64,000 nt of DNA, from the NCBI GenBank assembly GCA_019636285.1, contig JAHBXV010000013.1:62001-126000 (forward strand), written 5' to 3'. Position numbers and translations under genes: made by a program. The notes under the pieces were generated by a model, which saw only the letters and a list, made by a program, of their open reading frames with translations, was not told the DNA's origin and did not search any database. Each line of letters starts with the position of its first letter. Position 1 is the first letter of the stretch. This DNA comes from Planctomycetaceae bacterium (GTDB lineage: Bacteria > Planctomycetota > Planctomycetia > Planctomycetales > Planctomycetaceae). Shown piece after piece: positions 1 through 8,041 of this stretch.

Positions 1-327
1 GGACCGTCGGCACGTGACGAACAGCCATCCCGGAACGCGATTCCACGACTGCCGCTTCTTCTCGGCCGCGTCTTCCCCTTTCGAGGCTGCGACAAGTTTT
101 GCATTCAGATCAACCAAGCGGGCCTTGGTCTCGGGCCCCAGCCAGCGAACTCGCCAGGGTTCCGTCTTGTGATGATTGGGGGCCCAGCGGAACTGATCGA
201 GCGCCCAGAGCACGAGATCATCCGGCGGACACTCTGGACGAAACGCCCCGATGGTGCGCCGGTCCTGAAACAGTCGTTCGACCTGTTGAACATCGAAACC
301 CGTGTCGAATGGCGTACTTGCGGACAT
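1..327 (-). CDS. nitroreductase family protein (partial, runs off left edge)
   Basis: Reading the minus strand from the ATG at 327 gives 109 codons open to the window edge. The N-terminal part carries a run RRTIGAFRP followed about 20 residues later by FRWAPNHHKTEPWRV. This is the typical N-terminal signature of FMN-dependent nitroreductases (basic FMN-phosphate contacts, then the W/S-A-P-N-x-x-x-x-P-W motif). Such enzymes reduce nitro or quinone compounds with NAD(P)H in the cytoplasm. No strong Shine-Dalgarno is visible before the ATG. The catalytic C-terminal half lies outside the window, so the subfamily cannot be judged. It reads in the same direction as the cyclotransferase gene upstream (147 bases away) but need not be co-transcribed. 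Confidence 0.8.
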   Translation of the reverse strand, partial: MSASTPFDTGFDVQQVERLFQDRRTIGAFRPECPPDDLVLWALDQFRWAPNHHKTEPWRVRWLGPETKARLVDLNAKLVAASKGEDAAEKKRQSWNRVPGWLFVTCRRS

Positions 328-473
328 GGAAGTGGCAGTTTCCGTTGGGATGAATCTGATTGATTCTTTCACGGACGAAGGCGCTAGCGAACGGCCGCGA
401 GTTTGTGGGCACACGGCTGGATTCGCTCATTGCGAAGCTGTGGAGTAGGCCCGCGTGACCACCGCATGGTTCG

Positions 474-1271
474 TCAGGGAAGTTTGACCTCGAACAACGT
501 CGGCCAGTTCTTTCCCGTGACAAACAGCCGTTTTGCCTGCGGATCCCAGGCAATCCCGTTCAGCACATGTTCCCGGTTACGCCGCAAGCGGGGATAGAGC
601 TGTCCGGCGTCCAGCCAGCCCAGGACCCGGCCATCGCTCGGATCGATGCGGACGATGCGGTCGTTGTACCAGATGTTCGCGAGAATCTCGCCGTTGACGT
701 ATTCCAGTTCGTTCAGCTTCTCGACGTTCCCCCGCAAGCCATGCACGGTGATCCGGCGGACGGTTTCAAACGTCTTGGGATCGATAAATCGCAGCGTCGC
801 CGATCCGTCACTTTGAATGAGGTGAGTGCCGTCCGAGGTCAGCCCCCAGCCCTCGCCGCTGTAGCGATAGTGTCCAAGCGGTTGGAACTCGCGAGCGTCG
901 TAGACAAGAGCTACCCGTTCCTTCCAAGTCAGCTGATAAATGCGGCCATCATGGATGGCGATCCCTTCACCGAAGAGTTCCTTGTCAAGCGGCCGCGATC
1001 GCAGAACTTTCCCGGTTGCCAGTTCGACTTCCCGCAACTCCGAAGTTCCATACTGCCCGGTCCCTTCAATCAACCGTCCTTCATAAAAGGCCAGCCCTTG
1101 TGTAAAGGCTTCCCTGTCGTGTGGGAACTGGCCGATCGCTTCCAGAACCACAACCGGCTCGGTGGGTCGACGCAGAAACGGAGCGGCGGCCAGCCAGCCG
1201 ACGGAAATCGCTCCGACCGCGATGATGAGGGCGACGAGCGGCAACAGGCGTCGACGCAAAGACAAAGCCAT
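474..1271 (-). CDS. glutaminyl-peptide cyclotransferase (glutamine cyclotransferase family), membrane anchored
   Basis: Product of 265 residues with an N-terminal basic stretch and one hydrophobic segment (about residues 8-30), then a bacterial/plant-type glutamine cyclotransferase beta-propeller. Diagnostic stretches are HDREAFTQGL near the start of the domain, EGTGQYGTSEL, GEGIA, LTWKERVAL, SDGSATL, LNELEY and the C-terminal LNGIAWD and FVTGKNWP. The family converts N-terminal glutamine to pyroglutamate on the outer side of the membrane. An ATG 14 codons further upstream exists, but the ATG at 1271 is preceded by AGGAAGG with 8-base spacing, so it is preferred. A 70-bp repeat copy ends just upstream, between this gene and the SGNH hydrolase gene. 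Confidence 0.88.
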   Translation of the reverse strand: MALSLRRRLLPLVALIIAVGAISVGWLAAAPFLRRPTEPVVVLEAIGQFPHDREAFTQGLAFYEGRLIEGTGQYGTSELREVELATGKVLRSRPLDKELFGEGIAIHDGRIYQLTWKERVALVYDAREFQPLGHYRYSGEGWGLTSDGTHLIQSDGSATLRFIDPKTFETVRRITVHGLRGNVEKLNELEYVNGEILANIWYNDRIVRIDPSDGRVLGWLDAGQLYPRLRRNREHVLNGIAWDPQAKRLFVTGKNWPTLFEVKLP

Positions 1272-1306
1272 GTGAACAGCCTTCCTGGCTCCAAACAGAT
1301 GAGCCT

Positions 1307-1382
1307 CCGTCAAAACCCGGTTGGCGGCCCGGAAACCTCTACAAACTCAGGAGTATCTTGGACGTCCAGAGGGTTTTGACGG
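1307..1382. repeat. 70-76 bp interspersed inverted repeat, copy 1
   Basis: Arms CCGTCAAAACCC (1307-1318) and GGGTTTTGACGG (1371-1382) are perfect 12-base complements around a loop of about 52 bases. The inner sequence next to the arms (GGTTGGCGGC on the left, CGTCCAGA on the right) is shared with the copies at 50838 and 54156. It sits 36 bases upstream of the cyclotransferase start and 91 bases downstream of the SGNH hydrolase stop. It may act as a terminator or processing hairpin, or may be a small mobile element; the sequence alone does not decide. Confidence 0.85.
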
Positions 1383-1473
1383 TACGACAGATGTCAAACT
1401 GCGGCAATCATTGCTACGTTCCAGAGCTTGGGGGTCGATCCGAACGAGCCCGGGAATAAGCGGCAAATCTCGT

Positions 1474-2640
1474 TTACTGTGCCAGCTCGTCGGGACCGCG
1501 TCCAGACGCGTTTGGCGTTTGCCACAAATCGGCCAGCAACCCGTTTTTCAAGGCATCCGCCGCGATCGCATGCGCTCGCGCATTCGGGTGCGCGTCGAAC
1601 CGGTTGACCACCAGTCCCTCGTCGCGATGTGGCAGCAGGGCGTCGGTCAAGTCCTGAAAGGGGATCCCTCGTTCGGCGCTAAACTTCGCAACCACCGATC
1701 TCGCGTCGTCAAAAGTGGTGTCTTCACCAAGCTGCTGCAGAAATGGGAACAGAACGACGCGCAGCTCGATCTGGTGCTTTTCGCACAAAGACTGGAGTTT
1801 CTGTAGGTCCGCCGCCATTCGCTGCCAGGGTTCGCCCTGATAGTAATCCGCCAGAAATCCGTAGTAGTCGCGGGCCTCGGGAATCGAAGCAATGCTCGCG
1901 CGGTAGTACAGCATGTTCGGAAAGTAGGTCGACCGCAGGAGAGCCGTTCGCGGTTCCAGGCCGGCCAGTTGCTCGTACATTTTCATGTGGTTGGAATGGT
2001 AGGCCTCGATGTCGTTCAGACAGAGAACATAGACCAGAACGTCGACGCGAATGCCATCGGCGATCAAACGCTCGAGGACCGCCGTGCTCCACCGCAGATC
2101 TTTCCCCGGTTCCGCGAGATTGCTGACGACAAAGGCGTCGGGACGATCTCGTTCGAGCGCTTCACGAATGCGATTGGAGAATCGGGCACCGACGTCGGCA
2201 ACGCCATGCCCGAAGGTAAAACTGTCGCCCAGAAAACAGACGTGCCGCCGGTCTTTCGGGACCGGAGTGGGAAACGGCCGGTCGTCGCGGTAGGTCATCC
2301 CTTCGCCGTTGGAGAAGGCCAGAACACGCTCATACGGAGCAATGTGTCGGGCTTCCCAGGCTCGCGAAACGTTGGTCACGTTGAAGGCGTCGGTCCCGTC
2401 GAAAACGAGCGCGAAATAAAGTTCGATGGCAGTCAATAGCGCCGCGAACAACCACGCCGAGAACAGCACCTTCAGCAGAACCAGGCGTCGGGCGTTCCGC
2501 CGCCAATGGACCAGTCGGTTCAGCCACGCAGCCGCCAGCACGGCCAACAACAGCAGCCAGGCCGCCATGCCAACCAAGTAGGAGTCCGGAAGGGCAAAGA
2601 GCCAGGCCAGGTAGCCGGGCGACTCGGAAGACGGCGTCAT
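1474..2640 (-). CDS. membrane-anchored SGNH/GDSL hydrolase
   Basis: Product of 388 residues. Two hydrophobic segments (about residues 21-41 and 54-78) precede an SGNH domain. Block I is FLGDSFTFGHG, with Ser140 as the nucleophile. The block III region contains VLCLNDIE, and the C-terminal block V is FDAHPNARAH with the Asp-x-x-His pair. SGNH enzymes hydrolyse esters or transfer acyl groups on lipids, sugars or cell-wall polymers; the membrane anchor suggests an envelope substrate. The start ATG at 2640 is the first in frame. It is divergent from the DUF885 gene, with 134 bases between them. The substrate cannot be inferred. Confidence 0.85.
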   Translation of the reverse strand: MTPSSESPGYLAWLFALPDSYLVGMAAWLLLLAVLAAAWLNRLVHWRRNARRLVLLKVLFSAWLFAALLTAIELYFALVFDGTDAFNVTNVSRAWEARHIAPYERVLAFSNGEGMTYRDDRPFPTPVPKDRRHVCFLGDSFTFGHGVADVGARFSNRIREALERDRPDAFVVSNLAEPGKDLRWSTAVLERLIADGIRVDVLVYVLCLNDIEAYHSNHMKMYEQLAGLEPRTALLRSTYFPNMLYYRASIASIPEARDYYGFLADYYQGEPWQRMAADLQKLQSLCEKHQIELRVVLFPFLQQLGEDTTFDDARSVVAKFSAERGIPFQDLTDALLPHRDEGLVVNRFDAHPNARAHAIAADALKNGLLADLWQTPNASGRGPDELAQ

Positions 2641-2774
2641 GACGGATACGATCGTGCGATGGCTGAAATGAACAGGCGGATTCCTGCGCCGGAAACTTCA
2701 AAAATTGTAGCAGCCCGGCGGGACCGGTTCCGCGCAGGAACATCGATTCCCGATCGCAGCCGTAGAGAGTGCTC

Positions 2775-4607
2775 ATGATGAATCTGTCGTCTTTCGTCCG
2801 GCCGAACAATCCCGTGACTTCGCGAGCCGGAACGTCCCGGCTCGCGCTGCTGTGTTGCGTTTGGGCCTGCTTGTCTGCCCCCGGGATGGCGGCGGATGAC
2901 ACTGCATCGTCCGACGCAGCACGGCGCCTGGATGAACTGCTGGCCCGGGACTGGGAATGGACGCTGCGCGAATACCCGACGTTCGCATCGGCCATCGGCG
3001 ATCCTCGCTATCACGACCGCTGGCCGGATGTCAGCTTCGAGACGATTTCCCAACGACACGAGAATCGACTGGCGACGCTGCGCGAACTCGATTCAATCGA
3101 AACTGGCGAGCTCTCCGGAGCCGATCGACTCGATGCGAGACTCTTTCGCCATCAACTGGAATCGGAGATCGAAGAATATCCGTTTGAGTGGCACCTGGTT
3201 CCGCTCACGATGCGCGATGGCATTCAGGACGAAAGCTCTCTGGCCGATTCGCTGGAGTTTGCCAGCGAGGCCGACTACCGCAACTGGCTTGCCCGCCTGG
3301 AACGATTTCCGCGCTACCTGAAGCAGACCCGTGACCTGATGAAAGCGGGCCTCGCCAAGAGACTCGTTCAGCCGCGCATCATCATGGACCGGGTGACGGG
3401 ACAGATTGCCAGGCAGATCGTCGACGACCCGACGGAAAGTCTGTTCTACAAGCCGTTCAAGAATTTTCCCCCAACCGTCTCACGTCCGGTCCAGGACGAA
3501 TTGAGGGCCGCGGCGCAACGCATCATTGCCGAGGAAATCGTGCCGGGCTTTCGCGAGTTTCTCGCGTTCTTCAAGGACGAGTATCTGCCGGGTTGCCAGG
3601 CCGAAATCGGCGCGTGGCGGCTGCCGCGAGGGCGGGAACTCTACGCGCTGCGTGCCCGGCAGCACACGACGACGTCCCTCACGCCCCGGGAGATTCATGA
3701 GATTGGTCTGAAGGAAGTCGCCCGCATTCGCGGCGAAATGGAACGTATTCGCGAGGAAGTCGGCTTCTCGGGTGATCTGACGGCCTTCTTCGAACATCTG
3801 CGAACGGCTCCCCAGTTCCGCCACGACATCGAGAAAGACCTGTTCACCGCCTACCTGGCGTTCTGCAAACGGGTCGATCCGCTGCTGCCGCGATTATTCG
3901 AAGTCCTTCCAAGAATTCCCTACGGTGTCGAGGCGATTCCCGCCCACATGGCCCCTGACACGACGACCGCTTACTACCGACCGCCGTCAGAAGACGGTCG
4001 ACGGCCGGGGACGTACTTCGTCAACCTGTATCGGCCCGAGTCGCGACCCACGTACGAAATCGCAGCCCTGTCGCTGCATGAAGCCGTTCCCGGACATCAC
4101 TTGCAGATCGCGCTGGCGACCGAGATGGAAAACGTCCGGCACTTTCGGCGGCACGCCCACTTCACGGCCTTCGTGGAAGGCTGGGCCCTCTACGCGGAAA
4201 GTCTGGGGGACGAACTGGTCCTGTACGACACGCCGTACGATCGCTTTGGTCGACTGACCTACGAGATGTGGCGAGCCGTCCGGCTGGTGGTCGACACGGG
4301 CATGCACGAACTCGAATGGTCGCGCGAGCAGGCGATCGACTATTTCCGAGCGAATGCTCCGAAGTCGGAACTGGACATCGTCAACGAGATCGATCGCTAC
4401 ATCGGCTGGCCCGGGCAGGCGTTGGCGTACAAGATCGGTGAACTGAAGCTTCGGGAATTGCGCCAACTGGCTGAGCAATCGCTGGGCGACAAGTTCGATG
4501 TGCGTGCCTTCCACAAAGCCGTGCTCGAACAGGGAGCCATTCCGCTCGACGCCTTGGAAGAGCACATCCGGGAGTGGATTGCCCGTGAACAGAAACGGGA
4601 ACGGTAG
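2775..4607 (+). CDS. secreted DUF885 family metallopeptidase
   Basis: About 610 residues. A signal peptide of roughly 37 residues (hydrophobic LALLCCVWACLSA, cleavage likely after GMA) is followed by a full-length DUF885 domain. The zinc-peptidase motif HEAVPGHH begins at 4077 (residue 435) and is followed by FVEGWALYAESL, the typical second metal-ligand/GWALY block of this family. DUF885 proteins are uncharacterised relatives of the gluzincin peptidases, usually exported. A GTG at 2769 and a second ATG at 2778 are alternative starts; the ATG at 2775 has GAGAG 5-7 bases upstream. The length matches the family, and no residue of the HExxxGHH motif is missing. Confidence 0.88.
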   Translation: MMNLSSFVRPNNPVTSRAGTSRLALLCCVWACLSAPGMAADDTASSDAARRLDELLARDWEWTLREYPTFASAIGDPRYHDRWPDVSFETISQRHENRLATLRELDSIETGELSGADRLDARLFRHQLESEIEEYPFEWHLVPLTMRDGIQDESSLADSLEFASEADYRNWLARLERFPRYLKQTRDLMKAGLAKRLVQPRIIMDRVTGQIARQIVDDPTESLFYKPFKNFPPTVSRPVQDELRAAAQRIIAEEIVPGFREFLAFFKDEYLPGCQAEIGAWRLPRGRELYALRARQHTTTSLTPREIHEIGLKEVARIRGEMERIREEVGFSGDLTAFFEHLRTAPQFRHDIEKDLFTAYLAFCKRVDPLLPRLFEVLPRIPYGVEAIPAHMAPDTTTAYYRPPSEDGRRPGTYFVNLYRPESRPTYEIAALSLHEAVPGHHLQIALATEMENVRHFRRHAHFTAFVEGWALYAESLGDELVLYDTPYDRFGRLTYEMWRAVRLVVDTGMHELEWSREQAIDYFRANAPKSELDIVNEIDRYIGWPGQALAYKIGELKLRELRQLAEQSLGDKFDVRAFHKAVLEQGAIPLDALEEHIREWIAREQKRER

Positions 4608-4802
4608 TCCAAAGCCCGCTTTCGCGAAGCGCGGCCAGGCACTGTCCGGAATTTCTTTCGCGGCAGCATCGCGTTAGCCTGTCTTAGAGAAGGCTTTACG
4701 GCCTCGTGTCCGTTGCTTTCGATGATGAATTGCCAGAGTCGCTGACTGTTGGGTACGGCGATCGCACAACAACTTTGGCAGGCCCTGCGGTTGAATCTTC
4801 AC

Positions 4803-5930
4803 ATGACGGCTCCTCGCGACACGACGACAGACGACCGAAATCCGTTCTCGCGGCGCGATTTTCTGCGCGTCGGGGGAGTAGGGGTTGTTGGGATGGCGTT
4901 GCCCGATCAGACCCATTTCCTAAACGGTGGCCCGCTCTCGGAACGGCAAGCGATTCTCGTCGTCCTCGCCGGGGGAGCCAGCCAGTTCGAGACATTCGAT
5001 CCCAAGCCCGAGGCATCCGCGCGAATTCGCGGGATCTCACGGGCCATCGCGACTTCGATCCCCGGCATGCAGTTCAGCGAGAATTTGCCGCGGCTGGCCG
5101 AGCGGGCGCATCAATTGGCGGTCGTCCGCACGCTGCATCACGATGCAGCGGCAATCCACCGGACCGGTTGGCAGATTCTGGAACGGGGCGGCCTCGCGCG
5201 AAGCGGCTACGAAACCCCGCGGTGGTCGGCCCGCGTGGCGAGTTCGCGCGCGCCGCGAGAAGGGCGCGTCCCGTTTTCAGTCCTTTTGCCGGGACTGGGG
5301 CTAACACCCGTCGGCATTCCGTCCGACGAGACATCAGCCGATCGATCCCTGCGGACCGTGACGCTGGAGACGGCGGCCAGCCTCGGCGAGGGTCTGCATC
5401 CTTTCGCGGCTCAAATGCGTCTGGCCGGTCAACAGTTGGAGGCGGGCTGCCGTTGCGTGACGGTCTATCTGGGAGCCGGAGGATCATCGCTGGCGTGGGA
5501 CGCCCACGGCGATCCGCGTGTCGGTCCTACCACCGTCCACGACTATCGGGACGACTTGTGCCCGGCTTTCGATGCGGCGATGGCCGGTTTTCTGGATGGA
5601 TTGCAGGAGCGAGGCCGGCTCGACACGACGCTGGTGGTGGTCGCCACGGAAATGGGTCGAGCCCCCTACTTGAACGACCGGGGCGGCCGCGATCACTGGA
5701 CCGAAAACTGGTCTGGGTTTCTCGCGGGAGCCGGAATTTCCGGTGGATCGATCATTGGCCGCACGGCCGCGAACGGGGGCGGAATTCTGGACACGCCAGT
5801 CCCTCTTCAAAACCTTTCGAACACCCTGCTCCAGTGGATGGGGGCCGATCTCGAAACCGGTGATGTCGCGAATGGCCATCAAACGGAACCACCGCTCATC
5901 GCGGCACCGCTTCTGGCCGCCTGGGGGTAG
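4803..5930 (+). CDS. DUF1501 domain protein with twin-arginine-like leader (short form)
   Basis: Product of 375 residues. The N-terminus carries SRRDFLRVGG followed by a hydrophobic stretch, a Tat-type signal. The body has DUF1501 landmarks: VLAGGASQFETFDPKP near the start, VVATEMGRAP in the middle and GGRDHWTENW. DUF1501 belongs to the alkaline-phosphatase/sulfatase fold; its reaction is unknown. In planctomycetes it is often beside DUF1549/DUF1553 cytochrome-like proteins, but none is present here. The ATG at 4803 is chosen because it places the RR motif at a normal distance; the longer frame would start at a TTG. It is about 100 residues shorter than the two other DUF1501 proteins of the window and lacks part of the central region. 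Confidence 0.85.
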   Translation: MTAPRDTTTDDRNPFSRRDFLRVGGVGVVGMALPDQTHFLNGGPLSERQAILVVLAGGASQFETFDPKPEASARIRGISRAIATSIPGMQFSENLPRLAERAHQLAVVRTLHHDAAAIHRTGWQILERGGLARSGYETPRWSARVASSRAPREGRVPFSVLLPGLGLTPVGIPSDETSADRSLRTVTLETAASLGEGLHPFAAQMRLAGQQLEAGCRCVTVYLGAGGSSLAWDAHGDPRVGPTTVHDYRDDLCPAFDAAMAGFLDGLQERGRLDTTLVVVATEMGRAPYLNDRGGRDHWTENWSGFLAGAGISGGSIIGRTAANGGGILDTPVPLQNLSNTLLQWMGADLETGDVANGHQTEPPLIAAPLLAAWG

Positions 5931-6161
5931 GTTCTGCTTGCGTGGAAAATTCACTGAAACCCCGACCGAACCATGCGGGTAGCGTCGGCGGGGCCCGAGC
6001 ATCGCGCACGGGTCCAAATTGAGTAAAAACCCGGAAATCAGTCGCTTCGATTGTCGATAGCCGCTCAACCGCACAAGATATCGCGGCGGCTTTCCGGAAG
6101 GTGGTCTTCTTCACAAGAGCCGACTGTAGTGGCTTACGACCCAGAAAGGACTCAGAGATCC

Positions 6162-7880
6162 ATGGCCGGCAGAGGATTGATTCATCGGGGGCTCGTGCTT
6201 GCGGCAAGCCTGTGTACCCTGAGCCTGACGACCGCCGCCTTCGCGGACGACGAAGATCGCATTGGAGCGGATCTTCTTCCTCCGCAGACGCTGCTGTACT
6301 TCAGCATTCCCGACGTGACCGCGCTCCAGTCGTCGCTCGGTGAATCGCTGGCCGGACAATTGCTAGCCGACGAAGCCGTTCAGCCCATTCGCGAAGAGAT
6401 CGAGCAAAAGCTCGGCGAATTGTCCGAAAAGCTCAGCGATGAAATTGGCCTGACCCTGTCCGACCTGGGAGCTCTGTTTTCCGGCGAGATCACGTTCGCG
6501 GTGGTTGAGAAGCCAACCCGCAAGCTCGCCCTGCTTCTGCTGATCGATTGCGGCGACAACGAAGCGACGGTCGAGACGCTGCTGGAGAAGCTGGACGGAG
6601 CGGCAATCGACGCGGGATGCGCCAAGAACGACATCGAAGTTTCCGGCATTACCGTGACCATGTTCGACCTGCCCGTCGAAGACGAAGTTCCCTTCAAAAA
6701 GATGGGATACTTCGCGGCCGATGGCTACGTGGTCTTCGGTTCCGAACAGGCGGCCCTGGAAAGCGTTATCGAACGTTGGGAAACGTCGAACGCCGGGACT
6801 CTGGCCGATGACAAGGTCTACTCCTACATCTCCCAGGCCTGCCGGTTCGACGACGAGACCAATCCCGTGTTGGAATGGTACGTCAACCCGATCGGGCTGA
6901 CGAAGTCGGCGATTCAGATGGCACAAGGCCAGATTCCCCAGGCGGGAATCGCCCTGGGGATCATTCCGGTCCTGGGGCTTGACAAGTTCCGTGCGATGGG
7001 TGGGGCCTATTCCATTGGGGCGGGCGACTTCGACGCTTACACGGCAAGCCTGTTGTATGTCGACCAGCCGACGTCCGGCGTTCTGAACCTGTTCCAGTTT
7101 CCTGCCGACATTCAGACACCGCCCGAATGGGTTCCTGCGGACATCAGCATGTACGCCGCGATGAACTGGGACATCAAGGGAGCGTTCGAGACGGTCCGGG
7201 GACTGCTCGCGATGTTCAACCTCAGCGCGCAGTTCGATCAGGCCCTGGAAGCCCTGAAAGAAGGGGATTTCCCGATCGACGTCGAGGCCGACATCATCGC
7301 CAACCTGAACGGGCATTTTCACGTCTTCCAGCCCGACGCGGAGACCGACAGCGAGAACCCGGTTCCCCTGATGGTGGTCGCCGTTGGTGTGCAGAACGAG
7401 GAAAACGTCGCAAAGCTGCTCGCGAAGGCGGCAGCGATGGAGGGCTTTGAAGGGAAGCAGCGCGAATTTGGCGGCCAGACGATTTATGAGATGAGCAACG
7501 CCAGTTCGGGCCAGACAGTGGGATTGGCAGTCACGCGCGGGCATCTCATCATGACCAGCCAGATCGAGTTGCTGGAACGGGTCATCCGCACGACCGATGG
7601 CGAAGGTTCGCTCGCGAACGACCCAACCTTCAAGGCACTGGCCGAGTTCTTCCCCGAGAAGACCTCGATGGTTTCCTTCCAGAGAACGGCGTCTTCTCAG
7701 ACACGGCAGGCGTGGGAAATGATGCTGGAACAACTCCCCGAAGAGTTCCCGATCGACCTCAGCAAACTGCCCGATTACGAGGTTCTTGAAAAGTACATGC
7801 GTCCGCAGGCGAGCTACTGCGCGCCGGACGAGCACGGAGCGAAGTTCGTCGGCTATACGCTGACGGAGACCGTCGAGTAG
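6162..7880 (+). CDS. secreted protein of unknown function, DUF3352-like
   Basis: Product of 572 residues with a clear signal peptide (LVLAASLCTLSLTTAAFA, cleavage before DDEDR). The mature part starts with a segment on being able to read out as LLPPQTLLYFSIPDV, followed by helical stretches rich in Glu/Lys and repeated alternating hydrophobic strands. This resembles the large DUF3352-like or planctomycete-only secreted proteins in which a YFSI/Y(L/I)A-D-x-D opening recurs, but I do not recognise a characterised family. The ATG at 6162 has AGAAAGGA about 11 bases upstream and directly precedes the signal peptide. A strong intrinsic terminator follows 40 bases after the stop, so it is probably monocistronic. 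Confidence 0.7.
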   Translation: MAGRGLIHRGLVLAASLCTLSLTTAAFADDEDRIGADLLPPQTLLYFSIPDVTALQSSLGESLAGQLLADEAVQPIREEIEQKLGELSEKLSDEIGLTLSDLGALFSGEITFAVVEKPTRKLALLLLIDCGDNEATVETLLEKLDGAAIDAGCAKNDIEVSGITVTMFDLPVEDEVPFKKMGYFAADGYVVFGSEQAALESVIERWETSNAGTLADDKVYSYISQACRFDDETNPVLEWYVNPIGLTKSAIQMAQGQIPQAGIALGIIPVLGLDKFRAMGGAYSIGAGDFDAYTASLLYVDQPTSGVLNLFQFPADIQTPPEWVPADISMYAAMNWDIKGAFETVRGLLAMFNLSAQFDQALEALKEGDFPIDVEADIIANLNGHFHVFQPDAETDSENPVPLMVVAVGVQNEENVAKLLAKAAAMEGFEGKQREFGGQTIYEMSNASSGQTVGLAVTRGHLIMTSQIELLERVIRTTDGEGSLANDPTFKALAEFFPEKTSMVSFQRTASSQTRQAWEMMLEQLPEEFPIDLSKLPDYEVLEKYMRPQASYCAPDEHGAKFVGYTLTETVE

Positions 7881-7919
7881 GACCGCGGCACGACCCGCGG
7901 AACTCACTGAAAATGCGAA

Positions 7920-7962
7920 AGGGGATGCCGGACTGATTCCAGCCCGGCGTCCCCTGTTTTTT
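7920..7962 (+). terminator. intrinsic terminator after the secreted protein gene
   Basis: A 12-base stem, AGGGGATGCCGG (7920-7931) with CCGGCGTCCCCT (7944-7955), contains one T-G wobble. It is closed by a 12-base loop and followed by G and six T residues. It lies 40 bases after the stop codon at 7880. Confidence 0.9.
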
Positions 7963-8041
7963 AGCAATCGCAGCAAATCGTCGCACCGCCAGGCACGGGG
8001 CCGAATCCGAGACGGATCTGTTGCGTGCCGCCACGGCCCGA

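Noticed and set aside
474-1313. Start of the cyclotransferase gene at 1313
   Set aside because: Extra residues precede the leader, and the ATG at 1271 has AGGAAGG at the right distance.
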